Source: Trichodelitschia bisporula (Eukaryota; Ascomycota; Dothideomycetes; Phaeotrichales; Phaeotrichaceae). From it: a DNA stretch of 64,000 nucleotides. This document shows positions 26,397 through 37,858 of this stretch, piece after piece. Numbering within the stretch: the stretch's first letter is position 1; each line of letters opens with the position of its first letter. Position numbers and translations under genes: made by a program. Location: assembly GCA_010356995.1 (NCBI GenBank), contig ML996690.1, positions 871,420 to 935,419 on the forward strand, written 5' to 3'. Under the pieces are notes generated by a model that was not told the origin of the DNA, did not search any database, and saw only the letters and a list, made by a program, of their open reading frames with translations.

Positions 26397-27584
26397 ATGA
26401 AACCCACACCTTCCATCAAGATGCCCGGTGAGGTGCCCACACGCTACCAGTGCGCTTGCAATGAATGCCCTCGCAAGCTCAGCAATATACCCTTTGACAT
26501 TGATGTCGTTAGCAGAGTGGATACCTCGACTGTGGTCGAAGGCTTTGAGGGCCCAACGCTCAAGCTCCTCCCACCGCTACCTCCCCGGGCCAAATCGAAG
26601 ATTGTCATTACCGGACTGTGGCCGGATAATGCCGCTGAGGATTATACCTATGACGAGTCCGAGCTCCAGTACAAGCGCCTTGCCTCCAAGCGCTGGTACA
26701 TGAGACGCCTCGACAATGTCATCCATCGTATGGAACACAAGCGGGAGCTGCGTCGGGGCGGCGGCGAGGTCGGCGATACAGAAGAGTCCAATTCGGAAGA
26801 ATCCAATTCGGACAGCTGTAGCGAGCAGCAATACGTTCATAAAGACAAGAAAAAGGTGGCTGCCCGACTGGAATTTCGCACAGATAACAAAGTTGACATG
26901 AAAATGATGGATCCGGGGGCTCGGAAGCAGTATCTCACTCACTGCTTGAACGGTGCCGAGTCGTGTGCTATAGAGTCGGCATCAGTGATGACTGCTCCCT
27001 GCAACGGGATAAAAGAGACTCGCCCCTGCTTGCGTAAGTTTATACACACTCTAGGGCCTCCGAAGTTCCTCGGTCGTGCCTTTCCCACAAATAGAAGTCT
27101 CCACATGCTAATGATATACCAGAGGACCAGCACTGGCCCCAGAGCAGGAAGGCACGCCCAAAGCCACTCGAGAAAATAGTGTTCAAGCGCCAGCCTGTGG
27201 TGGTCAATCCAGCCATGAGAAAGCCCCTCGTCGACTGGAGCAAGGCGAAGTCGCCGCATCGGCCGCGTCGGCCGCGCCGGGAACTCCAGGCACCGGGATA
27301 TGTACCGCTCGAGAGTTACGAGGAGGAACTGATGTGCCCTCCGCCGGATCTCTCCCTTGGATCATTCTCACTTCCCGATCTCGACGCGGCTTCGGAGCTG
27401 TCTCGCATCGCTGCGGCCTCCCTGACGCCGCTCCTCGCTCCCACCCCTTCGGGAGTTCGTGCTTCGATCAATCAGTGTAAGATTCCTCTCTTCTGCCTCC
27501 TTTTTCCAACTAACAGAATTCTCAGGCACTCGGCAAGATTCGCTCTGCTCTGAGTGTATCAAACTTTTCGGTCGGCGTTGCTAG
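26397..27584 (+). CDS. Hypothetical protein, about 349 aa, with terminal Cys clusters
   Basis: Three exons fit best: 26397-27033, 27123-27476 and 27526-27584. The first intron (89 nt) is GTAAGT to CCAG. The second (49 nt) is GTAAGA with a CTAAC site and AG. I do not recognise the family. The N-terminus has a C-x-C-x2-C group (QCACNECPRKLSN). The spliced C-terminus has C-x6-C-x2-C-x7-C (CTRQDSLCSECIKLFGRRC). Both could bind metal, but this is a guess. Between them are basic helical stretches (KRLASKRWYMRRLDNVIHRM) and acidic repeats (EESNSEESNSDSCSEQQ). If the last intron is kept, the protein ends at 27553 with a hydrophobic tail and loses the Cys cluster. It shares the pattern QP-x-V-x-(N/D)P-x-x-R-x-P-(L/I)-(V/I)-DW with the next gene. 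Confidence 0.65.
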
Positions 27585-28555
27585 TTAGCTAGCGGTTGTG
27601 AATCGCCCAGGCGATCCCAGACCCCAATATACCTTGGAAACGGCACTTGAAAAGTGATGGGAAGGATATACGGAGGCTGGCTGCCTACTGACAGTTTAGA
27701 ATCGGAGTTCGGATTGGGTCGCATGCCCAGCTTTGAGATTCCCCTGGTGTTGGTACCTATTCAGTTTGTACTTCCTTCCTGGAAGGTTTCAAATGTCCTC
27801 AAAATATGTGCCCCTGCTTGTGACTGGCGTGTTGGTGGACCTCCGGTCATCGTGATATCTCTCCTAGCCCAAGTGAGTTGCAAAAATGTCCCGCTATGTC
27901 ATTAGAAGCCATCGTGCTTTCACATCAAGACTCGAAGGGGTCCGGGTTTTGTTGCATTCCCTGCCCGAGGCTAAGAGAACCAACCTCAAGCCCGACTGTC
28001 CGCTGTCTTAGCCATTTGAGCCGGCCCGCTGCAGTTGGGTATCCGATGGATCACAGTTGTCGAGAGAAGCACTATGCAAGGCAGACGTCGAATCTCACAG
28101 AGCAATTGCTTCGAGTGGAAATACAAAGCCTTTGTAGCATTTCCTTTGTCTCACCTTCGAGTCCGATCACTTTGCAACTCACTAGTGCCTCTCACTAATA
28201 CCTCTGCGTCTTCACAATTTCTATCTTCGCTACTTCCGTATTCACAAGGAATACAAGGAAGACGACTACATAACCGTAAGGTATAAGCCACGAAATTTCT
28301 GCCCGATTCTACTTTCCACTGCCCATCCACTTTCCTGGAGACAATTTTCTCAAGCTCTTGGTTCGTGAACGCCTTAGGTTGGAGCCGGTTTCCAGTCCAT
28401 GAGGCAGTCGTCGACGAGTTCTTCGAATTCACGTTCCACCAGTGTCTCCCGCAAGGTCAGGCCGTCGTAGTCCAGAATATAAACGCAGATATCCATACTA
28501 TCAAGGCCGCACTTTTCCGGGAATCTAAGAGGATTTTCAGAACGCTCGAGCCAAG
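27585..28555. other. Intergenic region between two unknown genes
   Basis: No gene accepted. Short frames run on both strands at about 28365-28630 next to the start of the following gene; neither shows a known domain. Confidence 0.4.
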
Positions 28556-30481
28556 ATGGCGGTTGGATGCGTTTGCCGCAAGAGGTGCTATAATAAGCGG
28601 CAAAAAAACTGTTTCGACGCTCAATCATCTGATTGCCGGACCGTCAAGATTGATGGCTTCGATGGTAAGGTCCTGTGGACGGCGGAAAGGCCCCGAATGT
28701 ATCCTCTTTACCGGGCCGCGAGCGACGAAAAGGTAGAAGCCCCTCTCGGTGGCACCACATGTGCCAAACGGGTCAGGTTGGAGCTGAAGGGCATTCTCGG
28801 CGACATCATCCCCACTGGGATGAATAAACTCTTTCGCCCCGCACATCCAGTTTGGCGTATGGCGAATGAGTTGACAGGTCCTGGCCCTATGATAGCCGCA
28901 AAAGACCAAACTTCAAAGCGGCTCCAAATGGACAGAATTCTCGACGAGATGGACAGGGATATGCGGCACAATCCTCCTCCAGTTACCGTCCACGAGATCT
29001 TTGACAAGAAAGCAAGCATGGGAAACCACTATTCGTGGATACCGGAGTCCTTGACGTCTTCGGTCCTTTCACAATTCAGAGCGAAGGGTAAGATGTCCGG
29101 CGTAGAAGCCCAAGAACATACGCAAGGTACCTCGCAGAGCCAGATCATCCAGGCTGAGATCGTCCAAGATGGTCAGGCCATATCCAAACATCACTTGGAT
29201 ATGGAATTCCCGAAGCAGCCAATACAAATCGATCCGCGGGCGAGAACCCCCATTATCGACTGGCGTCTTGTTGACCGCAGGGCATATGTCGCGGGCGTAA
29301 ACTTGGAGGCAGAATGGCACCTTCCTGCAGTGGCTGATATCTCCCGAGGATGGCTGTGGAGCCACTTCGGAGAGATACACAAATCTCAAAAGCGAGTTGG
29401 CAAACCAGGCGAAGTGGTCACGTCGGTCGAACCGGTCAGATCGAATAACTCGTTCAGGCCATCCCAATCGTTCAAGTCATATGAGTCATTCAGATCAGCC
29501 AGTCCATGGCGTTCGCATTTGGATGATGAGCTCCACCGTACGTTGGGTTCCTCAGTCGGGTCGTTCAAATCATCTGGATTGTTCAGAACTGGTAGGTCAT
29601 GGTCTTCACTTTTAGATGAAGAGCTTGACCGCGCGCTGGGTTCCGCACCCGGGTCCCCTGGGAGTTTATGGTCCTTCGCCGGCAAGTCCCTCTCTGGCAG
29701 ACAGCACATGGACTTCACGCTCCTTTCCAGGCTAACCGCACAAAATAATCGGCACTGGAAGACTGCGGGGCGTGTGCCAACGCCACGATATGGTTCGCCC
29801 CTTTTGCCACGCTCCTTCTCCTCCGGCGAGTCTCTCTGCGTCGGATCTCGGGACTTCACGCCTCCTTCTAGGTCAATCGCACTAAACAGATTCTCCTTCT
29901 CTTCCGGCGAGTCTCTCTGTGTAAGGAACTTTACGCCCCCTTCCAGGCTAATCGCACCAAACACTCGGCGCTTGAAGGCTGCGAGGGGTCTGCCAACGCC
30001 GCGGCAGGGTTCTCCCGCTCCGCCGGTCTGGTCCCCGCCGCTAGAGCCGATTCCTCCCCCTCGTAGGATGATTTTTCGTCCTGATACACGGGTCGAGAGT
30101 CCAGTCTTCAGATCCTCATCTGAAGAAGATAGATGTTGCGGCCTGGTCCGTGGTGTTAAGTCCTCGATAAAGAGGTGTAAGACTTCGATGAAGAGGTGGA
30201 AGACTACCATTGGCATGAAGCGCTCAGTCGAGACCATATATGTCAAGGACAATCACCGAACGGAATCGCGTGAAGCCCAGATCATAGAGACCTACGAAAG
30301 GTTGCATCAGCTTGCGCAGGTATGGGAGGGCGGAGATGGTTATCAGACTGATACTAGAACTGACTCACTTAAGATCCGCCATATGACTGCTGATAACGTT
30401 TCCGACATCCCTGAGATTCCGGTCGCCACAAGAAACCGGATCAGACGTGTAAAGAAGACTATATGTCGACAACTCGGTTAG
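28556..30481 (+). CDS. Hypothetical protein, 641 aa, with internal repeats
   Basis: One long open frame from an ATG in good context (AAGATGG). I do not recognise the family. The N-terminus is basic and Cys-rich (CVCRKRCYNKRQKNC). Around residue 225 it has QPIQIDPRARTPIIDWRLVD, a motif shared with the preceding gene. Residues about 300-370 hold two tandem units, each with an F-K/R-S-x-E/G-S/L-F-R stretch followed by SPWRSHLDDELHRTLGSS or RSWSSLLDEELDRALGSA. Residues about 420-470 hold a second pair, SFSSGESLCVGSRDFTPPSR and FSFSSGESLCVRNFTPPSR. VPTPRYGSP and LPTPRQGSP flank them. The C-terminus is basic and helical. It looks nuclear or scaffold-like, but no function can be claimed. Confidence 0.7.
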   Translation: MAVGCVCRKRCYNKRQKNCFDAQSSDCRTVKIDGFDGKVLWTAERPRMYPLYRAASDEKVEAPLGGTTCAKRVRLELKGILGDIIPTGMNKLFRPAHPVWRMANELTGPGPMIAAKDQTSKRLQMDRILDEMDRDMRHNPPPVTVHEIFDKKASMGNHYSWIPESLTSSVLSQFRAKGKMSGVEAQEHTQGTSQSQIIQAEIVQDGQAISKHHLDMEFPKQPIQIDPRARTPIIDWRLVDRRAYVAGVNLEAEWHLPAVADISRGWLWSHFGEIHKSQKRVGKPGEVVTSVEPVRSNNSFRPSQSFKSYESFRSASPWRSHLDDELHRTLGSSVGSFKSSGLFRTGRSWSSLLDEELDRALGSAPGSPGSLWSFAGKSLSGRQHMDFTLLSRLTAQNNRHWKTAGRVPTPRYGSPLLPRSFSSGESLCVGSRDFTPPSRSIALNRFSFSSGESLCVRNFTPPSRLIAPNTRRLKAARGLPTPRQGSPAPPVWSPPLEPIPPPRRMIFRPDTRVESPVFRSSSEEDRCCGLVRGVKSSIKRCKTSMKRWKTTIGMKRSVETIYVKDNHRTESREAQIIETYERLHQLAQVWEGGDGYQTDTRTDSLKIRHMTADNVSDIPEIPVATRNRIRRVKKTICRQLG

Positions 30482-31113
30482 AGTTCTTCATGTGGACGGG
30501 ACTGTTGTTATGTTCCTAGTTTGGACGGTTGCGAGGTGTCGAACAGCGACTGAAGATCTGGATGGAGTTGGGAGTTTTGCTTTGTATAACTACATAGATG
30601 GAGGAACTAGAAGGAGTATTGTTTAAATGATAAAGGTTTTGCGATTGAACAATATCGTGATGTGAGATGCTACTGTGAATTTCGCCTGAACATGAGAGGA
30701 GTCCGCAATCTGATCGGAAGTCCCTTGATTGAGGTCGTAGACCAACGGCAATAGTAAGTGCCAGCAAACAAGGGAAACAGTACAGGAGTTTTTGTTCGTT
30801 CTAAGAGGATGATGGGGTTTGTGGCGATTCATGGAGTTACACAGTAGAACAAAGGAGAAGATGTCCATTGTGGTTGCCGGATGACGAGATGAAAGCCAAG
30901 GCCTGGGAGCAACCCTAACCCATTCGAGGAAGCACTGACCTCGGCGGCTTTCATGATGATTTTCAAACATCACCGACATCAGTTCATCACGCGCTAGTGC
31001 CGCTGGTCACTTCTCTTGATTACTTATACCACGGGGGCTCTTACAGTACAAATTGAAGTTGGCTTTGTCCGACTGACCCTCACTCCCGTCTGGTCTCCGA
31101 ACTGCATTTGAAC
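30482..31113. other. Intergenic region
   Basis: 3' flank and promoter sequence between two plus-strand genes. Nothing else seen. Confidence 0.4.
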
Positions 31114-32320
31114 ATGACTCGCACTGCACTTGTCACCGGCGGTGAGCTTTAGATGAGAGTTACTGGACATGATGCTAAAGGTATCTAGCTTCTGGCCTTC
31201 TCGGCCGTGATGTCGTCAAGGCCTTTGAACGTAAAGGTTGGAATGTCGTGGGCACAGGCTGGACGAGGGTCAAGCCCCCGTCTATTATCAAGCTCGATCT
31301 TCTCAACCCTGAGGACATTGAACAAATTCTGGACGACGTTAAGTTCGTTATAGCTATGGCACTAGGTCCAAAATGCTAAGCATCTTCTCCCAGGCCGGAT
31401 GTCGTAATTCACTGTTGGTACCCCCACCATACCCCGCAATGACGCAATATGAGCTCCAGCTTCACACCACGATCCGCACTGAATGTACTCATATGACATC
31501 TCTAGGTGCCGCAAACCGCTTCCCTGACTCTTGTACTGCCGACCCTGCCAGCGCCACGGCTATCAACGTAAACAGTACCGAGCGTCTCGCTAGCATCGCC
31601 TTCGAGCGCGACATCCTCATCATCTACATCTCCACAGACTATGTCTTCAGCGGCCGTCCAGGGGAGGCCCCATACACCGTGGATGCGACTCCGAGCCCGC
31701 CCAACGTCTACGGACAGACCAAGTACGAGGGCGAGCTCGCGGTGCTTAATAAAACGGGAGGTTCACAGTCTGGTCAAGATATCCGCCAGCCAGAGGCTAC
31801 GGATGGTAAGACCAGGGTTTTGGGCGTCGTGCTCCGTGTGCCGGTATTGTACGGCCACTGTGCCGAGGATGACACATCGAAGAGTGCGATACATGCCGTC
31901 GTTGACGCCGTGTATGATTCGCAGAAAGTTACCACCACGGCCTCAGGTGCGCCACAGAAGATCAAGGTCGACTCCTACGCGCAACGCTATCCAACGGCAA
32001 CCGAAGACGTCGGGCGCGTGATTGTGGACATCTCCTCTTTGTATCTCTCCCCGGAGAGCGCATCGCGCCCCCTCCCCCGAATCCTGCACTTCTCGGCCGA
32101 GCAGCGCTACACCAAGTACGAGATGGCTAAGCTGTTCGCTGAAGACGTTCTCGGGTTCCCTACCGACAACCTCGAGGCATTGGACCCAACCGCCGCTGAG
32201 CCCGCGGCCCCAGCAGCGGCCGCGAAGACGGAGCGTCCGTACGACAGCAAGCTGGACGTCAGCGTGCTGCGCGGCTTGGACATCGACGTGTCGACGCTGA
32301 ACTTTGTAGCCTGGTGGTAA
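31114..32320 (+). CDS. MAT2B-like NAD(P)-binding protein (RmlD/extended SDR family)
   Basis: Four exons, 31114-31141, 31189-31342, 31394-31413 and 31506-32320, give 338 residues. Splicing rebuilds the Rossmann start TALVTGASGLLGRDVV (G-x2-G-x2-G), then DDVKPDVVIHCAANRFPDSC. The SDR active-site pieces are ISTDYVFSG and NVYGQTKYEGE, which holds the Y-x3-K pair. Relatives are dTDP-4-dehydrorhamnose reductases and the beta regulatory subunit of methionine adenosyltransferase. In fungi, which do not make rhamnose this way in general, the MAT2B-like call is more likely. Exon 3 is only 20 nt and its donor is GTTGGT, which is weak but needed to restore HCAANRF. Ala/Pro-rich insert near residue 300 (AEPAAPAAAAK). 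Confidence 0.88.
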
Positions 32321-34209
32321 GTCGCCCCGTGTCTCGGCTCGTTTATTCCGTTCTGCAGTTCGTCAGCTCCCCCTTTCTATCCTCGTCCGTACCGTACCTG
32401 CAGCTGTCTCGCGCTTGTATCAGCGCAAGCGTTGCTGAACCTATGGACAGTATGACTTTACAGCTCTCTGCAGCGCGGCTTGATGCCCAGCCGTGCTCAG
32501 CTGAGTGGTTACGCTGCGACGAGAGGTGCCGAGTGCTGGGCATCGCGTCGTCGCGACGGCGTCCTCCGCCGGCGCCTGCACAGCCATCCAGGGCACGCCT
32601 AGCGCATGTGTGGCGGTGCAGCTGGTGCATGCGGCGCAGCGAATCCCTGCGCGCCACCCCCTCCTTTTGCCGCAAGGACAAGGCTGCAGTCCTGTGATCC
32701 TCATGCGCCGGAGCCATGGGCGGTAAAAAGACGGTCAATGGGGAGGACATCCCCCTCAATCCGCCCTGTGTACAGTACTGGCGCTGGAAACAAGCGCGCT
32801 ACTGGAAGGACGATCACAAGGCGAATTCAGAACCCAAAATCCACTACGCTTTTACTCCCTTGCCGTTGACCCGTCAGGTGGAAGCTGACATAACGCAGGA
32901 GGCGGGAGCTTAGGGCGTTTCGCCACTGATTCAGCCCAACGCCAGGCCAAGGGCGGCGGGAAGGGCTAGCGGCTCGGCCCCACCAACCAACCTCTCTTTT
33001 TCCTCAGCCTTTTAACGTTGAATTTTCCTCACTTTCAGACTTCACAGTGGACACCGCGGTGGAGGTGGTGCGTGGCAGAATATCAGAATATCGTAAGGTG
33101 AGGCGTCTGCGGATGTAGACTAGAGGAATCTGCGTCTCTACGGTGATAAAAAGAATTGCCTTCAACCTCCCATCTTCAAATTGTGGTTATCTGAATTATG
33201 CGTGGGGCTCGCCATGTGTGCAGGCAGATATCGTATTACGTACGGCGGAACTCAGTAGCGGGGAGACCGGGGAACAGAAACAAAGCATGAAAAGCAACTT
33301 GATGTAGGCCAGCATGCATGCTTCTAGAAAAGGCAACAAGTCAGATACCTGCATTTAGCCTCCATGTCCAACGCAGGAGTTCACATTCCCGGTGCGGGGC
33401 TGATAGATCGCAAAAGTTATGAACGATGGATCGACTGCAGCGTTTCGTTTGCTGCACTCCGCAAAATCGTCGGAGTATCGCCGTCGAAGCAAAGGACTTA
33501 CGTGCTCCACTATTAGGGGAAACGTCCGATGCCTTTCCCTTGCGGGTCGATACCAGCCTCCCCCCCTCGTGTCCCGCTCGTGAGCCCTGCCAGGCGTGCC
33601 GCACGCTAGGTGGGGAATGAAGTTGGTCAGGAACCAGGCACCCGAAGTCATGGACGGCCCGAGCGTGCGCAACGGCGCGCCCGTGCGCCGCACCACTCCG
33701 ACCCAAGATTTGACCCCCGCTGTCAAACCTGGCTTCGGTGCCGCGCGGTCTGACATCCCAGACAGCTGCAGAAAGGGTAAGCGAAATCACAGGACGAGGC
33801 GCAAAACGTAGACAACACGCGATGAGTTTTTGCTTTGCAGAATCATTGATGCGCTCAGTTGGGCTATCTGACGAGTTTCTGCTTTCCACTTCCCAGCCCC
33901 CAAAGGTCTTTTTGTCCTCCCCGCCCAATGCCAGAGATTGTAAGGAACAAGTCTTGCTACCATGGTATACATGTGTTAAGGAAAACGCCTCGTGAAATGC
34001 ACGGTCTCTAATGAACGCCCCTCATATCCAAGGGAAAAACCATCCCCACCAGTATCCAAATGTTATGCACACATCGGCATCACCGTAGTGAGAGGCCGGA
34101 ACAAGGAAAAGCCAAAAGCCGAAGCCGGCTATCGAAGAACCAAGAAATATGCAAAGAGTGTTGCGCTACATCCGGTCACTGACCAGGGACAAGAAGCGAC
34201 TCAGCTAAA
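32321..34209. other. Intergenic region
   Basis: 1.9 kb. A 65-codon frame at 32716-32913 and a 195-codon minus frame at 33341-33928 exist, but neither shows a domain or intron pattern that would support a gene. Confidence 0.4.
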
Positions 34210-35502
34210 TCAAGAGCTCATCTCAGCACGGCGGTGGTGCATGTGGCGACGGGCAAAGCGGCCAGGAGCGCGCTGAGCAACCTTAGCAGAGACAGCACCG
34301 GCAGTGCAGCTGGTGCCGGCGGCCATCTGCTGAGGAACAGCGCAGCCCCAGTTGCACATGCCGTAGGTGGACTCGTCGATGCAGTAGAAGCCAGGCGTAG
34401 AGCAAGCGACCTCGCCGCTCGGGCAAGAGCCGGAGTAGCCAATAGCACCCGAGCCAGTGGAGCCAGGGGACTGGGCGGGGCTGGCAGCAGGGCTGGAGCC
34501 AGTACCCGCAGTGGGGCCGGCCGCAGCAGCGCTCGAAGCCTTGGTGACGAGAGTGGTGGCAACGGGAGCAGGAGAGCCAGCGCCCTCGGCGAAAGCACCG
34601 CCGGAGCCCGACGAAGCCTTAGCGGTGGCCTTGGGAGCGCTGCCGACACCGGTGTACTGGCCGTTGTTGGGAGCAGCCGCAGCAGACGAGGCAGCGCCAG
34701 CAGCCGGGATGGAGTAGGTGCCAGTGCCACCCGAAGTGCCAGAGTCGGTACCGGTGCTGCCGCCGCCGGTGCTACCAGTGCTGCCGGAGCCAGAGCCGCA
34801 GTTGCCAGCAGGAGCCTTGAGAGGGTAGTTCAAGGTCGAGGCCTGGGTGACATAGTTGCCGGGGTTGGGGAAGTTGGTGTTGAACTGCTCAGTGGTCTTG
34901 CAGGTGTTGATGTTGGCGAGGTTGGCAACGAACATGCTGGGGAGCGAATCCATCTTGTCCTGACCGCCAGTGATAGAAACGGAGGCGCAGTTCATGTACA
35001 TCTCGCGATTGCCGATGTTGTTGAACCAGGTCCAGGCCAGGATGGCATCGCCGTTCTTGACTTCAGGGGGAATGCTGAAGTTGAAGCTGTTGACGCACTT
35101 GTTGTCTGAGGCAGGGCAAGGAACGGCGGTGCCAAGATTGCCCATGGCATTGCTTGGGCAACCTCCGACGAAGCTGTGGATGACCTTCCAGTTGGCGGGA
35201 TCCTTCTGCTTCGCAGCATCGGTCTCATAGGTCAGACTGATCTGGCACGAGCCACCGCCATGAACAGCTGTGTTCGCGCCATTACCAAGGTCGAAGGCGA
35301 GCGTCTGCGAGGAGCCCGCAGCCATCGGCTGCTTGGTACCGCCAGTGGTAGCACCATGGCATGGGAAGTTGGAGCCAGACGCATCGAGAGGGTCCTTGGG
35401 GTTGGAGCCTGGGATGGGCTGAGGCGAGGACATGGCAAGATGGGCGTTGGCAGCGCCGAAGAAACCGGCCGCAACGGCGGCAATGAGAGTCTTGGTGAAC
35501 AT
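34210..35502 (-). CDS. Lytic polysaccharide monooxygenase, family AA11, with C-terminal Cys-rich module
   Basis: 430 residues, one exon. The start at 35502 gives a signal peptide (MFTKTLIAAVAAGFFGAANA) cut exactly before His21, so the mature protein begins HLAMSSP. An N-terminal His is the first half of the copper histidine brace. The second is His81 in NTAVHGGGSCQ. PLDASGSNFPC, WTWFNNIGNREMYMNCASV and FPNPGNYV are typical of AA11. The family cuts chitin oxidatively, outside the cell, using copper and a reductant. After the catalytic domain comes a long Gly/Ser/Thr/Ala linker (about residues 235-360), then a Cys-rich module (CPSGEVACSTPGFYCIDEST) that is probably a chitin-binding or cell-wall module, and a basic tail. 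An ATG 39 bases upstream would spoil the signal peptide and was not used. Confidence 0.92.
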   Translation of the reverse strand: MFTKTLIAAVAAGFFGAANAHLAMSSPQPIPGSNPKDPLDASGSNFPCHGATTGGTKQPMAAGSSQTLAFDLGNGANTAVHGGGSCQISLTYETDAAKQKDPANWKVIHSFVGGCPSNAMGNLGTAVPCPASDNKCVNSFNFSIPPEVKNGDAILAWTWFNNIGNREMYMNCASVSITGGQDKMDSLPSMFVANLANINTCKTTEQFNTNFPNPGNYVTQASTLNYPLKAPAGNCGSGSGSTGSTGGGSTGTDSGTSGGTGTYSIPAAGAASSAAAAPNNGQYTGVGSAPKATAKASSGSGGAFAEGAGSPAPVATTLVTKASSAAAAGPTAGTGSSPAASPAQSPGSTGSGAIGYSGSCPSGEVACSTPGFYCIDESTYGMCNWGCAVPQQMAAGTSCTAGAVSAKVAQRAPGRFARRHMHHRRAEMSS

Positions 35503-37858
35503 TTTGAGAGGTTGAGTCGCGAGTCCGGCTGGCGATATCAAATGCAGGTATCCGTGGATGCTGATGCTTTATGTAGCGGTAGCAGAAAGTTGTCTCGAGC
35601 GAATCTGGCTTGCAGGTACGATCGAAGACGAAGGAATGTTTCGAAGAACTTCACAGAAGTTTGAGAATGAGTTGCTCTGCCACAGGCAAGAGGAAAGACA
35701 AGAAAGGACTGGCAAGGACTGGCCTTGTGTGTATGGATCTGAGGATGAGGATGGAACGTGAATCTCTGGGCGTGGGAAACACGTCTTTTATGTCTCTGCA
35801 GGCCGCCACGGCTAGATTCTCCTGAATGGATCAGGGAGAGAGAAACATGGAAGACAAGCTTTGCCCGTGCGGGGGATAACCAGAGGGACACGCAGGTACA
35901 GCAGGAAGGGGTCCGCGCAGACTAGGGATGTGGGCCAATCTCGGCCTTGACCTAGCCGGCATCATGGAACATCGTGCATGTCGCTGTTTGGACTGGACCA
36001 TGTGGCGGGGGGTGGAGCCGCCCAGGTAAGGTGGGGTGGAGGAGCGTGAGGCCCTGGATCGGGGCGGGAGTGGAGACGTTGTCTGGGAAGCTAAGATCCG
36101 AAGGCGTGCGTGTGCCTGACCGGGGACCGCTCAAGGGCGGACATTGGCTGACAGGAAATGGTACGGGTGAGGTTCGAAACATCTCGTACGGTTGAGAGGG
36201 AAAAAATCCAAAGGGATCCCGTCAGGCTTCAGGGACAATTTTTTCAGGGAGGTCCGAAAGCTGATGTCGTCGACCCCGAGTAACAGGCATACCGTAGGAC
36301 CGAATCGATGGTCGGCGACCCCTGGGAGGCAAGGTTTTCCACGCAGGTACCGGGGCAAAATGCGACCACTTGTGAGCCCTGGAGGAGGCGTGCCGGGGTT
36401 CGATGGCCCCTATCGATAGCTGAAAGCACCGCCGAAAGCCACAGAAAAGGCAAAGGTGGCCGTGTCAGTGGCGGCGCCACTCGTTACCCCCTGCAGCATC
36501 GGGGAACCGTTGAGGCTTGTCTGCCCAATCGGCGCCTTGAACAGCCTCATCTCGCCTTCCCGCTCGCTTTGAGCACCGGGCAGCCCCGGCGGTCCAGCCG
36601 CGGACAAGAGGAGCGCTGGTGCGACAATCCAGGGCAGCAACCTCTTGCGCCAGCCACAGGAGCCTTCATCGAGTGGGATGGGAGGGAGAGACATCTTCAT
36701 CGTGCTGGTTGGTGGTGCTGGCGAGACCTGAAACGCTGCACCACGCTGGGTCATCGGAGAGCCGCCGAGAGCCACAGGCAGACTGTAAGCTCGTCGAACC
36801 TGTGAACGTTCCGCAAGAAGTTTATCCTTCGCTGGCAGCAGACTAAAACCGTCATGTTATGCGGTAGAACGCATAGGTTGAGACTGCTTCCGTTCGAGAC
36901 GTTGCTTGGAATGCGCGACGCCAACTTGGAGAATTTCCACAGATCTGTTTTGCCTTTGACGGTCCGTCGACGGGGACGGAAAATGGCATCACCGCCATCA
37001 AGCCGTACCACGGAGAACTATACGTTTCTGATGAGTCGAACACTGGGGGCGAAACACCGAGCCGATTAGGTTCCGTTCGCATCCTCTTCCTTGCAGAACA
37101 TAAGCAACTGTGAAGTATTCCATCATCCAGTCGGCCACCCGGAGGAGATGGCGAAAACAGCAAACGCGTCCGTAATAAACGTAATTGTGGAGATGACCAG
37201 GCCAGGACTGCACTCTCTCATTGAGAGCTAGGAAAAAGCGATTCTCTAAGACCTTTGGTGTTTCATCGGGCTCCATGCCACTTGCCTCCTTACGCAAGCT
37301 TCCCCGCGTCCTCGCGGAGCGTAGGCTGCTCCTGGTCAGTGTGGCGGTGATGGTTTACTGTGATTGCAAACATGTCGCCATCGCGGCGGCTCCACACACG
37401 AACCATAGGCTCGGAATGTTCAAGTTGTGTCGGACATTGCATTGAGGGTGAGTGAACACCTCAAGGCGGCGAAGTGAGTGATGACGCAGGGTGAAGCTCA
37501 CCTTCACCTTGCCGTACCTGCATAGACGCGCAACACGCAGCCGCGTCTACCGAGCCCTCAATAGGCAGGCGCTACCCCTTGGCCTCATGCTCCTTCCGCC
37601 TTCATGGCCTGCTAGCTGTCACTTGGAAAGGCCGCTTCATGCTACGAAGTAATCGGCCAACATTGTTCCTGTGCCATATGCTTCAACAACAAGAAAAAGT
37701 GGCCTTCGAAGATGCGTTTTCATTTTCGGCTTTACATGCACGACCAATCTATCTTCTGATGGCGCGGACGGATATCGACATTAGAACTAGATAAGTGCTT
37801 TCCAAAGTGCTAGATACAGATCATTACATCGTTGAACTACGGACTCTAGATCCTTCGC
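35503..37858. other. Long intergenic region
   Basis: 2.4 kb between two minus-strand genes. No gene, RNA or element recognised. The part next to 35503 is the LPMO promoter. Confidence 0.4.

Noticed and set aside
28365-28736. Open frame overlapping the start of the 641-aa gene, and a minus-strand frame at 28374-28628
   Set aside because: Neither shows known motifs; the plus frame runs out of phase into the accepted gene.
32716-32913. 65-codon open frame (MGGKKTVNGED...)
   Set aside because: No family, no intron signals and several other frames open in the same place; not enough to call a gene.
33341-33928. 195-codon minus-strand frame
   Set aside because: Composition looks random (many Arg, Ser, His, Cys), no domain, and overlaps other open frames.
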